The position numbers were made by a program, and so were the translations under genes. The notes under the pieces were generated by a model. The model had not been told where the DNA came from and searched no databases. It saw only the letters and a program-made list of their open reading frames with translations. From Aristolochia californica (lineage: Eukaryota > Streptophyta > Magnoliopsida > Piperales > Aristolochiaceae): 64,000 nucleotides of DNA. Positions 45,050 to 56,165 of this stretch are shown in pieces (the first letter of the stretch is position 1; every line of letters starts with the position of its first letter). The stretch lies in contig JARWKL010000011.1 in the NCBI GenBank assembly GCA_029961685.1, forward strand, positions 4,094,501 through 4,158,500, read 5' to 3'.

Positions 45050-45560
45050 ATTGTTGATTTTCAGGACTCCTTAGATTTAGCTCAAGGAAAAAAAGGGAGA
45101 TGGCACATTGGGTGATAATAGAAAGAAGAAAAAGGGTTATGGACTTGTATTCTAATCCTCCCCTTGAGGCTCAATTTATAGATGATAAGATTACAATATT
45201 CCAGTAATACCCCTAAAACTTAAACTAATTACATGAATGCCATCTTTATAAGATGATTCTTTATTTACCATCATGCCATGGCTTGTGGGCTTATGGGCTT
45301 TCTCCTTGGTTTGTGGACTTGAACCCATCTTCCACCTCTCTTAGATGTGTGGACCTTCCATGGTCTTATGGGCTTGAGCCCATCTTCTAACGCACTTGGA
45401 TATGTCGGTCTTCCTTAGTCGTGTGGGCTTAGACCCATCTTCCAGCACTCCCCCTCAAACTAGGGGTGGGATAACATTATGAACCCCTAGTTTGCCACCA
45501 ATGGTGCATAGGATTTCCCCATATAAAATGGTAGTACGCCATATCTTCCAACCACCCTCA
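45050..45560 (-). mobile_element. Truncated LTR-family copy in the C/D spacer
   Basis: Counterpart of 9150-9640, starting TGTTGATTTTCAGGACTCC, with the CATCTTCTAAC and CCCATCTTCCAG phrases and an unexpanded CTCCCCCTCAAACTAGG polypurine tract. Confidence 0.7.
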
Positions 45561-45774
45561 AGCTGGTGGTCTTTTTGTTCTTTTCCAAAGAGACCTAGTT
45601 GGCATAGTATAAGAGAGTAAAATTACTCCTAACCTCTCTTGGTGCATGTTGAAATCACTAAACAAATCCATACAAGTAATGTCTAACATTAACTTTATGA
45701 CAATGTGCATAAACGTGATAAACAATTTAATATGGGTGACTATCATGATTACTAGAGTAGTTTCCTACAAGATC

Positions 45775-46160
45775 TGCTCGAAAAAATGCAAGCTCGTGGT
45801 GCAGGACCTTTTAAAGTGCTAAAAAGGTTAGGTCAGAATGTTTATGTTATTGATTCGCCATTATATTCAGGCATTAGCTCTTATTTTAACATTGAACACT
45901 TGATGGCTTATAGGGACTACCCCTCTATGTCTGATGAGCCCATTTTATCACCTTTTGACTCCGCCTCATCACCAGATACAAGTCTTCCTTCCTCGCCTCT
46001 TACCTTTTTGGATCCTATTCCATTAACCATAGCACAACACATAAAGAACATACTGATGGTATTTTGGAGGAACAAATTATTTTTACCAGGAGTGCACAGC
46101 TCAACGTTTCCTAGTGTGAGGGACAGGGCGACCAGATTCCGATTACTCATGGATTATTAA
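45775..46160 (+). pseudogene. Ty3/gypsy integrase C-terminal relic (copy 3)
   Basis: An open stretch of 124 codons from 45786 encodes MQARGAGPFKVLKRLGQ, 'YFNIEHLMAYRDYPS' and 'PLTIAQHIKNILMVFWRN'. Family and position match copy 1 (9880) in the A/B spacer. Confidence 0.75.
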
Positions 46161-46540
46161 AGACACATAAGAACAACTGGATCTTGATTTGTTGCATCGA
46201 GGGAGGATATTATGCTTCTCTGGTTGATCAAAGTTGTTGCGTTCCACCCTCAATCAGTCTAACTTTTCTATCTCCATTGATAATGATGATAATTAAGAAC
46301 TCATACAGATAGAAAGCCAAAAATGCTCTGTCTATATTGTCTGACAGAAAACCCAGTTTAGAATAACTACCAGAAAATTGAGAGTTGGAAGCAAGTATTC
46401 TCTACATACGATGAAATAAATCAGTCATCTAACAAGTTAATTTGAAATTTATCCATATCTCAGAACTAAAAATATCATCCAAAAGTTACTCCTGAAACTA
46501 GAGGCCTTCAAATAAATTCCTGCGTTTCGGATATATAATA

Positions 46541-49500
46541 CTACTCTAACACGACTTCTACCATGTTAGACTTCTTCTCGAAGCTCTGAACTTCTTGGGC
46601 GGCAGCTGCATATACGTCAGATGTTCCAATGCTGGGTTGCCCATTCTTGGCTGTCCGAAGTATGACTTTATGAAGTGACCTTGCTTCTTTCATAAAATAC
46701 CTCAGCAATTCAATTTCATTCTTGCTGCCTCTGAAGTTTTCTACCTTGACAACTCGCAAGTATTCCTGGAAACACATAAAAGGTATCTCCTGTAATCCCC
46801 AAAAGTTTTCCCCATCTGCCACAGGCGAGTAAGGACATTGGTAGCCCTGATCAAACAATCAAAAAGAGAAACATTACTGTCTTTAACTCTTCACAAAATC
46901 TGGACTTGAGATCATTAAGAAGTAACTCACCGTAAGTGCATGGGTTGGCTGCATTACAAGAGTAATTGTATTCAGCTTGGGATAACTCCTCACAAGATAC
47001 GCAATGCCCGGAAGCTCATTACGGTGCAAGGCTGTCTTCAACGTCAAGTATTTGAGATTGAGCGGCTGCTTGAAGAGATGAAATGGTTGGTAGGCAGGAG
47101 GTAGAACCTTTGGATGCAAGAGAAGCAATAGAAAAAGAAGAAACTTTTGAAGGTAAGTAATGGAATAAAAACTATTGGAGACTAAAACTTTTGAAGGTCA
47201 GTAATATAGTATGGGACGTATAAAAATAAGGAAAGAAACATTCTTAATTTATCACATCTCATGAGTTTAGGAGAGAATAATCCTCTTGCCATAATGAATC
47301 ATGTAAACTCAACTCTACAAGTATCTCTCTTGTGAAAGAGACTTTGAAACCTCATGTATAGTCCTCTTCACTCCTCTTTGTGTAGAGTATGCAGGTGGCC
47401 ATGCATTACTTGGAAGAGGTCTTTAAACTTGAAACTCTAATTTGGGATAGACATGAACCCAAATTTATCATGGTATAAGTTTGGGATTCTATACTGAAGC
47501 CTCTACAACAGGGAAGAAAAAGACAATGTATACAAAACCCACAAAGAAGATTCACATCCAACATTGATTATAAGAGTATGGAGGTGGGCAAGCATTACTT
47601 TTTTCTAGAAATTAAAAAATCTGAAGAGAGTCAAATTAAGTCTTCTAACACTCCCCTTCCTGATTAAGCTTATAAATTCAGCTTGTTATAAAATACGTTT
47701 CACAATGTTAACCATGCTAAGCATAAGATACACCAAATTGGTCTAAAATTTTATGTCTTGTCATTGGTATATGGCTTCAACTCTTGACCTTGCACTTAAA
47801 TATAGTTCTTAGACTTTGATCGATTAGCACCGATGCTCTTGTATTATTTCTCCCCCCCAAGCTTGAGATTATGTGTATTTGTCATTGATCCCCAACGTGA
47901 ACATAGTTGAAAACTCTCAAAATTAGTTCATTTCTCCTTTCATGGCACATCATCTCAACACCTCCAACCAAACAAAACATGATAGACAAAAGAAAAAAAA
48001 ATAGTAAAGAGAATGACTCTGACAACCTTAACTAAAAGGTAAGCTCAAGAAAGGGTAGAAATATATGGGCAATACAGTTAGCAAAAGTTTGGAATCATAA
48101 AAAAACACGATATATGAATTCAAATAGAAAAGAGTGGCAACTATCACTGAATATTTAAAACATGAATTAGATTGCATGGAAAACATTACAACCACGAGGA
48201 GAAAATTAATTGCATACAGTCTTTGAAGAAGAAGAAAGCCAAATTAGGTCAATTAGAACTCAAAAAGAGTCAAAATCACCCACAACAGTAAAATCATGTC
48301 ACTCAAGGATGACAACAAAAATCCACTCAAGAACAAAAGTAAGAAATCATGCACTTTTTTGGGCAACAGTAGGAAACCACTAATTTTTAGCAGCATGAAG
48401 AAGTACATAAACAAAGATGAAATCAACCTGGCCATATTTTTAGTCACTGGGGATCTTCTTTATAGTTTCAAATGGAATAGATAGAAGAGAAAATTCAAAT
48501 ACTACAAACTTTATGGAAGGATTTGTATTGACAGATGTGCTTTAAACATGATTAATTCAAAATGCTTAGCAATATGAGATCTCCATGACCATCAAACAAA
48601 GTAGAAAATTAGCCAAAAAACCAACCAACAATTTACCTAGAATAGGACCACAAAATCTACCATTAAATTTGACTAAAACATTAACCAAAGACAATACTAT
48701 GAGAAGAGCTATGCAAGACGGTAGTCATAGAGGGGAAAGAAAATCTACAACAAACCGTTTTCGATGGAGAATATACTATTTAGACAATCTAATGGCACCA
48801 TCATTAGATTTTTGTCAAACTTCTTAACTATCATTCTGATTGTTGGACTACGAGTGGAAGAGTTTTCATCTCGCCAATTGTCTTCTAAGACAACAAGTGG
48901 GGACTAATATCAAGGACATTGTTGTCTATCCATATGCAGGTTTCCAAGGCTTCACGGCTGTCATTGCATAAGTTGGCATAATTCTTAAATAAATACATAG
49001 TAGTTGCACGGGCCAAACTCCACTCCATAGAGTTTGCCATCTTTACTTCTTTTGATATATTTGGCCCATGACTTGCTAACCAAGTTGCTCCTGAGAATGA
49101 GAATGTTGAAAGTTGCAAAAGACTATTAAAGCATATAACAACACCATAGATGAGACCAACTTGTTAGATTGCTTGAGCTTGAAGAGAATTTGTTCTTCTT
49201 TCAATGACTTTAGTTTCCACTTTCAAACTCATGCCCCCTTCTCAAAGCATCAACTTCCTTCAACACATCAAATTCCATCCACTTCTTTTTCATCAATAGG
49301 AATGACAAAAGTTTTAGCATCAATAATGCAACATTCTTGATGGGAGATTTGAGAATGAAGTCCAAGCTCTAAGGTAGGCGATAAAGTGTTAGTTGTTGCC
49401 ATAAAAATTAAAGCAGAGGACAATGAATATGGAAGAGAGTTCCTATGTAGGGTTATAAACATGAGTAGTTTCATTGTAAGACTGAACTGGACTTAAGTTG

Positions 49501-52500
49501 TGTCTCACCTCTTGTAATATAGTTCGTGGCAGAAGAACAAATGAAGACAAACGCCTAGGATTTGATTGAAAGAATATTTTATGCAATAAAAAAGCCACGA
49601 AAAAGATCATGCAATGATAGACTGGTCAAAATTCTCACGCAAAGGTAGGGAGGTGACCGTCGCCATTCAAGCCTACAATGTAGATTTTTTCAAATCAGCC
49701 TATACAAGTGATTGTGAAATCTCTTTTCAAGCTAAGATAAATTCTAGTAAACCTTGTTTGAACCTCTCTTTGTCTTAATCTATCAAGTTATTCATTGAAG
49801 CGGAAGGTGTGTGGCTGTTTTTTTCTCAGGCACATGAGGTCTTCTTCATGTTCAAAAAACCATTTTTTTTCTATTTTCATCTACTATATGCCAAAATCAA
49901 CATTATTGGTCTTTTTGAACAGCCCTTCAACTTTTGTAATTTCCTTTTGGAGGGAATCTCAAATCTCCTCTTAGTTTGAGAGATTTTTTGCTTGAACTCT
50001 AATTTAGGGTTTGGTAATTCCAACCACTGAAGTTTGTTTCAAATATCTTGAATCCACTTAATTTGTTGATTTCTTTCAATCATGTTTAGGCCATCATATT
50101 TATGATACTACTCAGTCTTTTTTGTTGAAAAAAAAAGAGTTTTTGTTGTTGCTCATCGTCACACAACCTATAGCTACACAAGGGAACATCACATAAAAGT
50201 CATGACCAAGGAAGATATACAAGATGAGAAAATCACCTCACTCATGCAAAGTCATGTGAAGGATTACACGCCATCCTCTCCCATGTACATCACCCTTGCA
50301 TGGCATGCAAAAGGGGACGTCCCCGAGCATGGATCTAGAGACAACTCAAGGATCTTCTAGAAAGATTTCTCCTATGAACACTAAAACGATGGCCCTACTT
50401 CAAACTTCCTTAGCCATACAAATCATGCGCAATATATCCTAATCAATCAAGGGGAATTATCCTCTCCAATCACACAATCAATGGGAGAGAATCAAGGCCA
50501 AATCAATCATTCAAGAGGAGGGTGAAGAACCAAAAATTATGGAAGAATTGAAGGAACAACACATTGATTTGAACAAAAATGTTTAGCCACCAAGATGACA
50601 CCATGGCTACCAACATGTATAATTGTTTCTTAAATTTTTTTGGTTTTTGAAAAACCTATATAAACCCTTGTAAACACTCCTCATTCATTCATTCATAAAA
50701 TTTGAGTTCTTGGTTACTTCTCGTTTTGCAACTTCTTCTTCTTGTCCATTGAAGCTTGTTATCAACTCTTCCACGGTGGTTTGAATTTTTTATATGATAT
50801 GAAAGCAGATGGTTTGATCCAAAGGAAACCATATTTTTATTCAGCCAAAAAGATCTTCCACTCCATACACACTTTATTCAAATTCATTTCACATTTTACT
50901 CTCATCATCCTATATTATTTTTACTCTCTTTTTGTCCATCAATTTCAATTCATAAAAAGCATGAATTCAAATACCAATTCAATGCATTCCAATATACCAG
51001 TCATGTCAATTTCATCAATTACTACTCTTATCTTGATTAAACTTTCTTCCAATAACTATGTTCTATAGAGAAATCAATGGATTCTAGTGTTGAAATCTCA
51101 CCTCCTCATGGGATTCATTGATTGATCAATTATTCCACCATTCCAATTTATCAATGATAATGTGAATCCTTCCATAATAAATCCTTTATTTGAAGTGTGG
51201 GTGTTTAAAGATCAGTTGCTTATGAGTAGGTTTAATGCCACTATGGCTGAAGAGGCACTTTGCCATGTGGTTGGACTAAGAATTGCCAGAGACTAATTGC
51301 AAAAATGGGAAATCATTTTTTCAAATCAGTCAAAAGTTTGTGAGATGTATCTTTAATGAATATTGAAATCCATGAAGAAGACTGTTGTTCAAACACTAAA
51401 TGACTATGAAACAAAATTCAAAGTTGTTTGTGATGCTCTAGCAGCCACATAGTGTCCAATTTCAGAGGAGGATAAATCTTTTTGGCTTCTCCATAGCCCC
51501 AATGCCCCATATGAATCCTTGGTCATAGCAATGTTGGCTTGATCTCCAATTCCAACATATGAAGAAATTCTTCTAGTACTTCAAAGTGATGATGTTCAAA
51601 TCAGTCAAACACTTGGTCAATCCTTCGCTGTAATGGTTGCAAACAAGAAGAAGACTAAAGTCAACACGTCACTAAGAAATAAGGGATACAACCGCTTTGA
51701 TCCTACTTCATGTAAGTCCTCAAAACATATCAATGCCACTCAATTTGGTAACAATAAACTAGTCCGTTACACAACAAGAAGCAACTATCATCCACAACTC
51801 GATCCAATGGAACTTGTTGTAACATTTGTCACAAATCCAACAACAGTGATGATACATTCCAGCTTCAATTCAATCAAAATTATCAACTTGGATTAAAATA
51901 GGTCAGGGAAACATACAGTTGAAATTCCAAGTTGGGCTTAAATTTGGACAATCCAAACCTAGAAAAAAAACTTTGGATGAAAGAAAAAAAAAATCGTGAA
52001 AAAAAAAAACTCTTTTCCTTTGGTACTTCCGGACTTTGCTCATCTCACCTCTTCTCTTCGTTCGTCTCACTCTCAACTCCTCATGTAATCTATTTTTTGT
52101 CTATTTCAATCATAACCGAATACTCTCGCCATTGCTTATCATGTCGCTTGAGGGGACTACATTAGAAGCCACTCATAAGCTTGTTCGTCAAGAGAGTCTA
52201 ATCATGTCACTCGAGGTTGAAGACAAGCAGATTCTTATCATTTCCAAAAAGGTCATTAAGTGCGTTATTGGGCGGTGTCTATTTCTCTGTGGTAAATTCA
52301 CCAGTAACATTTCAGATGAGTTAGCTTATTCTGGGAAATTGACAACTATGAAACCAGTATCTGAGTTAGCCTATTCTTAATGACTTGAAGTGTTTAAAAA
52401 TACTAACAAATACCTCAATATATATATATGTATTTGATCGTAACAGCTTCGACACATCAAAAAGCCTTAAAACTAAACCAAGGGTGTGATTCCTATTAAA

Positions 52501-53709
52501 AAATAAGAGTTGAAGGCTCAAACTAAACCCTATTTTGGTACTAACTGACAACAGAACATTGCTTTGTCACAGGTAAGTGGAAATATTAGGCTCATCTCTT
52601 CACCCCTCAATGATGCCCTTGCTGACGATGCATACAGTGAGAAAAAACCAGAAGCAGTAAACTGAATATACCTGTATAGTGTAGGTGCATAGTGTCAGCG
52701 CTCTCGCAGATTTCAGGTTAATCAACATTTGGGACATATGATGGGCCACTGGTTGGAATTCATCCTCCAGTGTGAAGTCAAGTTCAGCATCAAGCAACGC
52801 GGACAGATATTCCAAATTCATGAAAGTCATCGTTCCATAGAATTTGAACGACCGGAGAATCGGCAAACTGATAGATAACGCATTGTCGAGAATCAAACAG
52901 TCTTCAAATGATAGGCTACTGAGACGATTATTCTCAGCATAAAACTTGGTAGGCTGGAGACAACTGCACTTCTCCATTGTAAAAGCATCAAGAGCCTTGC
53001 AGTTTTCAAACAAAATGTCAAGTAATTCCTGGGTTATCTTGATCCAGGAGATAGAAAGGCTTCTGAGGGAAGTGAAGTCTGTAAACGACCTCGGACGAAA
53101 TACGGTTGCAGTCAACTTGAGTGATCGGATGTGTTTGTGTTGATAGATAAAAGGTGGCAGTTCGTAAGCAGCAACATCTTGGTATGGCTTATCTCCAAGT
53201 TTACTCCCATCGAAGAAGCTTAGATCAAGGTCACGCACTTTTTTATCGACGGCAAACCTGATCCATTCATTGACGTCGTCGCGGTATTTAGTGAGACAAT
53301 CGCTCATGCAAATCCGCAGGCTTTCGATCTCGTTGTTCGGATAGGAGGCCAGGAATTTCCTGCCAAACTCCACGAATCTCTTCTGACCAGTAGATTTGAT
53401 ACCTGATGCTAACCACCCCATGTTAGCTTCAAGAAAATCCTTACGAGTTCGATTCTGGGTGAAGTAATTCTCGTCCAGGTCGATTCTGAAGATGGAAGTC
53501 CATAAGTAGTGCCATCTCTTCGATAGAAGGGATGTCCTCACAGCGAGATCGAGAGGTAAGAAGCCTAAAATGAGATGTAAAGCCGAATCGGGAAGGCTGC
53601 TGAGACGATCAATGTCGGCCATTGTTGCAGAAAGCTCGAAAATGTGATGGAGGAGAGATAAAACCAGATAGATGGGTTTTAAAGACGCAAACGGTTGAAA
53701 TAACTTCAT
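46541..53709 (-). CDS. F-box/FBD gene D (three exons)
   Basis: Exons are 53709..52672, 47107..46931 and 46846..46541, phase 0, with introns of 5564 and 84 bp. The product is 506 residues, or 477 from the internal ATG at 53622 (MADIDRLSS). It has the F-box ('LPDSALHLILGFLPL', 'SKRWHYLW'), leucine-rich repeats, and FBD in exon 3 ('NFRGSKNEIELLRYFMKEA', then 'LHKVILRT'). It contains DKPYQ near residue 150 that B and C lack, and is closest to gene E in exon 1 (about seven changes) and to gene A in exons 2-3. The same SCF substrate-receptor role is inferred. The frame is intact. The upstream ATG giving the 29-residue extension is present, but use of it is unproven. Confidence 0.89.
47108..49890. 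other. Gene D intron 1, distal part
   Basis: No gene. It recurs inverted in the intron of gene A (about 2100-4418). A moderately conserved block (49113-49340 plus, 2586-2771 minus, starting MQKTIK.YNNTI) is frameshifted between copies and not accepted as coding. Confidence 0.6.
49891..51895 (+). mobile_element. Ty1/copia fragment: LTR and gag (UBN2-type) in gene D intron
   Basis: About 50170-50780 looks like an LTR, with CCTATATAAACCC as TATA region near 50652. At 50795-50806 comes TGATATGAAAGC, a decayed TGGTATCAAAGC-type primer site. From about 51170 the plus strand encodes a broken gag: 'FEVWVFKDQLLMSRFNATM', 'DYETKFKVVCDALAAT', 'PISEEDKSFWLL', 'YEEILLVLQSDDVQ', the order of the copia gag (UBN2) family. 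Several stops interrupt it and no pol follows. It lies antisense to gene D and recurs inverted in the intron of gene E. The left boundary is not determined. Confidence 0.72.
51896..52385 (+). other. Conserved antisense open frame in gene D intron 1
   Basis: The plus strand carries a pyrimidine-rich leader (CATCTCACCTCTTCTCTTCG) and then a 114-codon frame (52036..52380). Its core, 'GTTLEATHKLV', 'LEVEDKQILIISKKVIK' and 'GKFTSNI', also occurs antisense in the introns of B, C and E. No family recognised. It could be an exon of a captured gene or element leader sequence. Confidence 0.5.
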
Positions 53710-55712
53710 CGCAGACTATGACTTGCCTTTCCATTCTGAGGGATTTATTTATTTATTGCAAAATCCAATAACGCCGCCCACTCAGTCAAGTCGTTTGAGA
53801 AGCCGAGACGAGGAGTTGCAAACCTTGACACCACGATACAAAAGGAAAGAAGTCATTCTCTATCAAATTTCGTGTGACGAATCCAAGAATAAAATGCTGA
53901 CAAAGATGATTGTTTGTTGCTATTGTTTGTTTGATTTTCTATATTGTCAACGTCCAAAAGGAATTGGTCCGCAGAGCAGTGCAACCGTAAGTACAACAAC
54001 GAATGAAGTAACATGATGAATTATAATCTTTGAGGACTCCTTCGATTCGATATCCATATACAAAGTTGATTAGAGTCTTACTTAATCAGATGGATGCACT
54101 AGAATTCTCTAGGTTGACTTGCTTCAATTTTACTAATCTCCACTTAGTGCTTGATAAGAAGATTTGATCCTGTATTACGATGTGACAAATCCAAGAATAG
54201 TGATAAAATAGTGACAAAGATGATTGTTTGTTGCTATTTTTACACAAAACTTGGAGTGCTTCAAGCTAACTTAAAATTTAAGGCATTAGGAAAGTGCTAG
54301 AGTTTCTCCTCTTTATCAAGTAGAGTTTCGCTATACATATAAAAGCTTAGAAGACAAAGAGAGGCATGTGTATATTAATTTGATAGAATTATGAAAGAGA
54401 TGTTCATTTCTTACATCATGTCCTTTTATAATGGACAACTTGAATCCTACCAAAAATAAAGTTTCCCAAAGTCCCCAATTACACCCAAGAATACCTTCTA
54501 AATCTAATCACAATAAGTTGTAATAAGGAAAGACTAGGACGAAATCTTCCTCTTTTATTCCAGCTTTTTCATTTGACCTTCCCTTGTAAGACTTGTCCTA
54601 CATCAGATTCACCATTGACTCCATGAAGCTTGTGAGATATGCTTTGTATGAGACTCATCTTAAACTTCTTGATATGGCTTCTACAACACTCCCTTTGAGC
54701 TTTATTTTGTAACTTTGGCTTGCAAAGAATCATAGTTAAAAAATTCTAGTTTAATATGGCCTAAAAAATCAATTTTTTAAAAGAAATTCGTATTGTCGTA
54801 ATTCATCTTCTTCTTATTCACAATTTACTTTTAATATTCATCTTGTTCTCATCGTATTCTCCCCCTCACTTGGATATTCTAGTTACATAAAATTTGACTA
54901 AATTTGATTACCAAAATATGTGGAATTTTTTCTTGTCAAATTACCTCTTTCTTGTACTTATTCTACTTCTCTCCCTCAAGCAAGAGATCTTCTTATTCTG
55001 TTCCAAGAAAGCCACCTTGCACAAAATATTTAAAAAAAAAAATAGTCCTAGCCCAATGATAACACTACAAACACCAGTCGGAAATGACCTCTCAAATTTA
55101 AAGGTGGTTTCACCCATTTTAGGGCAATGAAAAAGAGCATTCAGTTTTTAAGCATAGCTGAAAAATACCACTTAGGTATGCCACTTTGGTGAAAAGAAGA
55201 AAGGAATTGAATTCAACAGGTATACCACGATACAAAAGGAAAGAAGTCATTCTCTATCAAATTTGGAACCTTCCTTATACACTTTTTGCCAACAAAGAGT
55301 TGAAGAGGATAAACCACTTATTGAAATTTATTTAATATGAGATAATTTTTAAAACCACCTTTAAATTTGAGAGGTCATTTTTGACAAGTGTTTGTAGTGT
55401 TATCATTGGGGTAGGACTATTTTTTTTCTAAACAATATTTTGTGCAAGCTGGCTCTCTTGTAACAGAACAAGAAGATCCCTAGCTTGAGGGAGAAAGTAG
55501 AATAAGAACAAGAAAGAGGTAATTGACAATGAAGAAAGTGGTAATTTTCCCTCTCCCCATGAGAGAATGATACATCACCTCATCTATTTTAAATGGTGCC
55601 CCTTCTTTTCTTTAGGTGGGGTTTTCCAATAATATAACTAGTTGTTAAATGTGTCCCCTCCTTCACTTAGGTGGCACTCTCTTGTAATGCTATATGTCAC
55701 CATATGCCACCT
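53710..55712. repeat. D/E spacer, left part
   Basis: No gene. 53710-53870 is the gene D upstream region shared with E. 53935-54340 matches 33930-34330. 54345-54690 and 55548-55710 match the direct-repeat blocks of the B/C spacer. 55230-55340 is the intact version of the site where the MULE inserted between B and C. Confidence 0.65.
54928..55540. repeat. Long inverted repeat (about 185-bp arms, about 240-bp loop)
   Basis: 54928-55113 and 55350-55540 are complementary. Blocks such as AACACTACAAACACC against TTTGTAGTGTTATCATTGGGG, CAAAATATT against AATATTTTGTGCAAGC, and CCACCTTTAAATTTGAGAGG on the right arm show it. A transcript across it would form a long hairpin. One arm only is present in the B/C spacer. 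Confidence 0.75.
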
Positions 55713-56040
55713 TGTTGAAATATTTTTTTGTATCGACCAGGTCAGTCCTTGTATAAGATCCGTGCGGTTGCTTTCCTACAAGGTTCGAGCCTTTTAGCGC
55801 ACTAGTTTCAACATGGAATCAGAGCAGGTTAGTCCCGTGTTCGAGTCCCGCTCTCACCTAATTTTGTCTCGGGTATTTTCGGTGAATTTGTCCCGGGTTT
55901 TCTCGGTGAGTTTGTCTATCGGTTTGCCCTGTGTGGGGGAGTGTTGAAATATTTGTTTGTATCGACCGGGCCAGTCCTTGTATAAAATCCGTGTGGTTGC
56001 TTTCCTACAAGGTTCAAGCCTTTTAGCACACTGGTTTCCA
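55713..56040 (+). mobile_element. Probable TRIM element
   Basis: Two direct terminal repeats of about 100 bp, 55713..55813 and 55942..56040, both beginning TGTTGAAATATTT and containing CCTACAAGGTTC and AGCCTTTTAGC. Directly after the first is TGGAATCAGAGC, one change from the initiator-Met-tRNA primer site. Directly before the second is the purine tract GTGTGGGGGAG. The interior is about 128 bp with no coding potential. This is the layout of terminal-repeat retrotransposons in miniature. No clean 5-bp duplication surrounds it, and the right side abuts copia sequence. Confidence 0.75.
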
Positions 56041-56165
56041 AAATAAAAAAAATAAAAAAAAAGTTTTACTCCGTTCATTCATTTTTTTCTAACTCCGTCA
56101 CTTTACCCACTGGTACAAAAATACCAATCATCAGAATTGGCACTGTTCAGTTATCGCCTCACCTT

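Noticed and set aside
55814..55860. Possible tRNA gene
   Set aside because: A B-box-like string is present but no acceptor stem or anticodon arm could be folded by eye; it is part of the TRIM interior.
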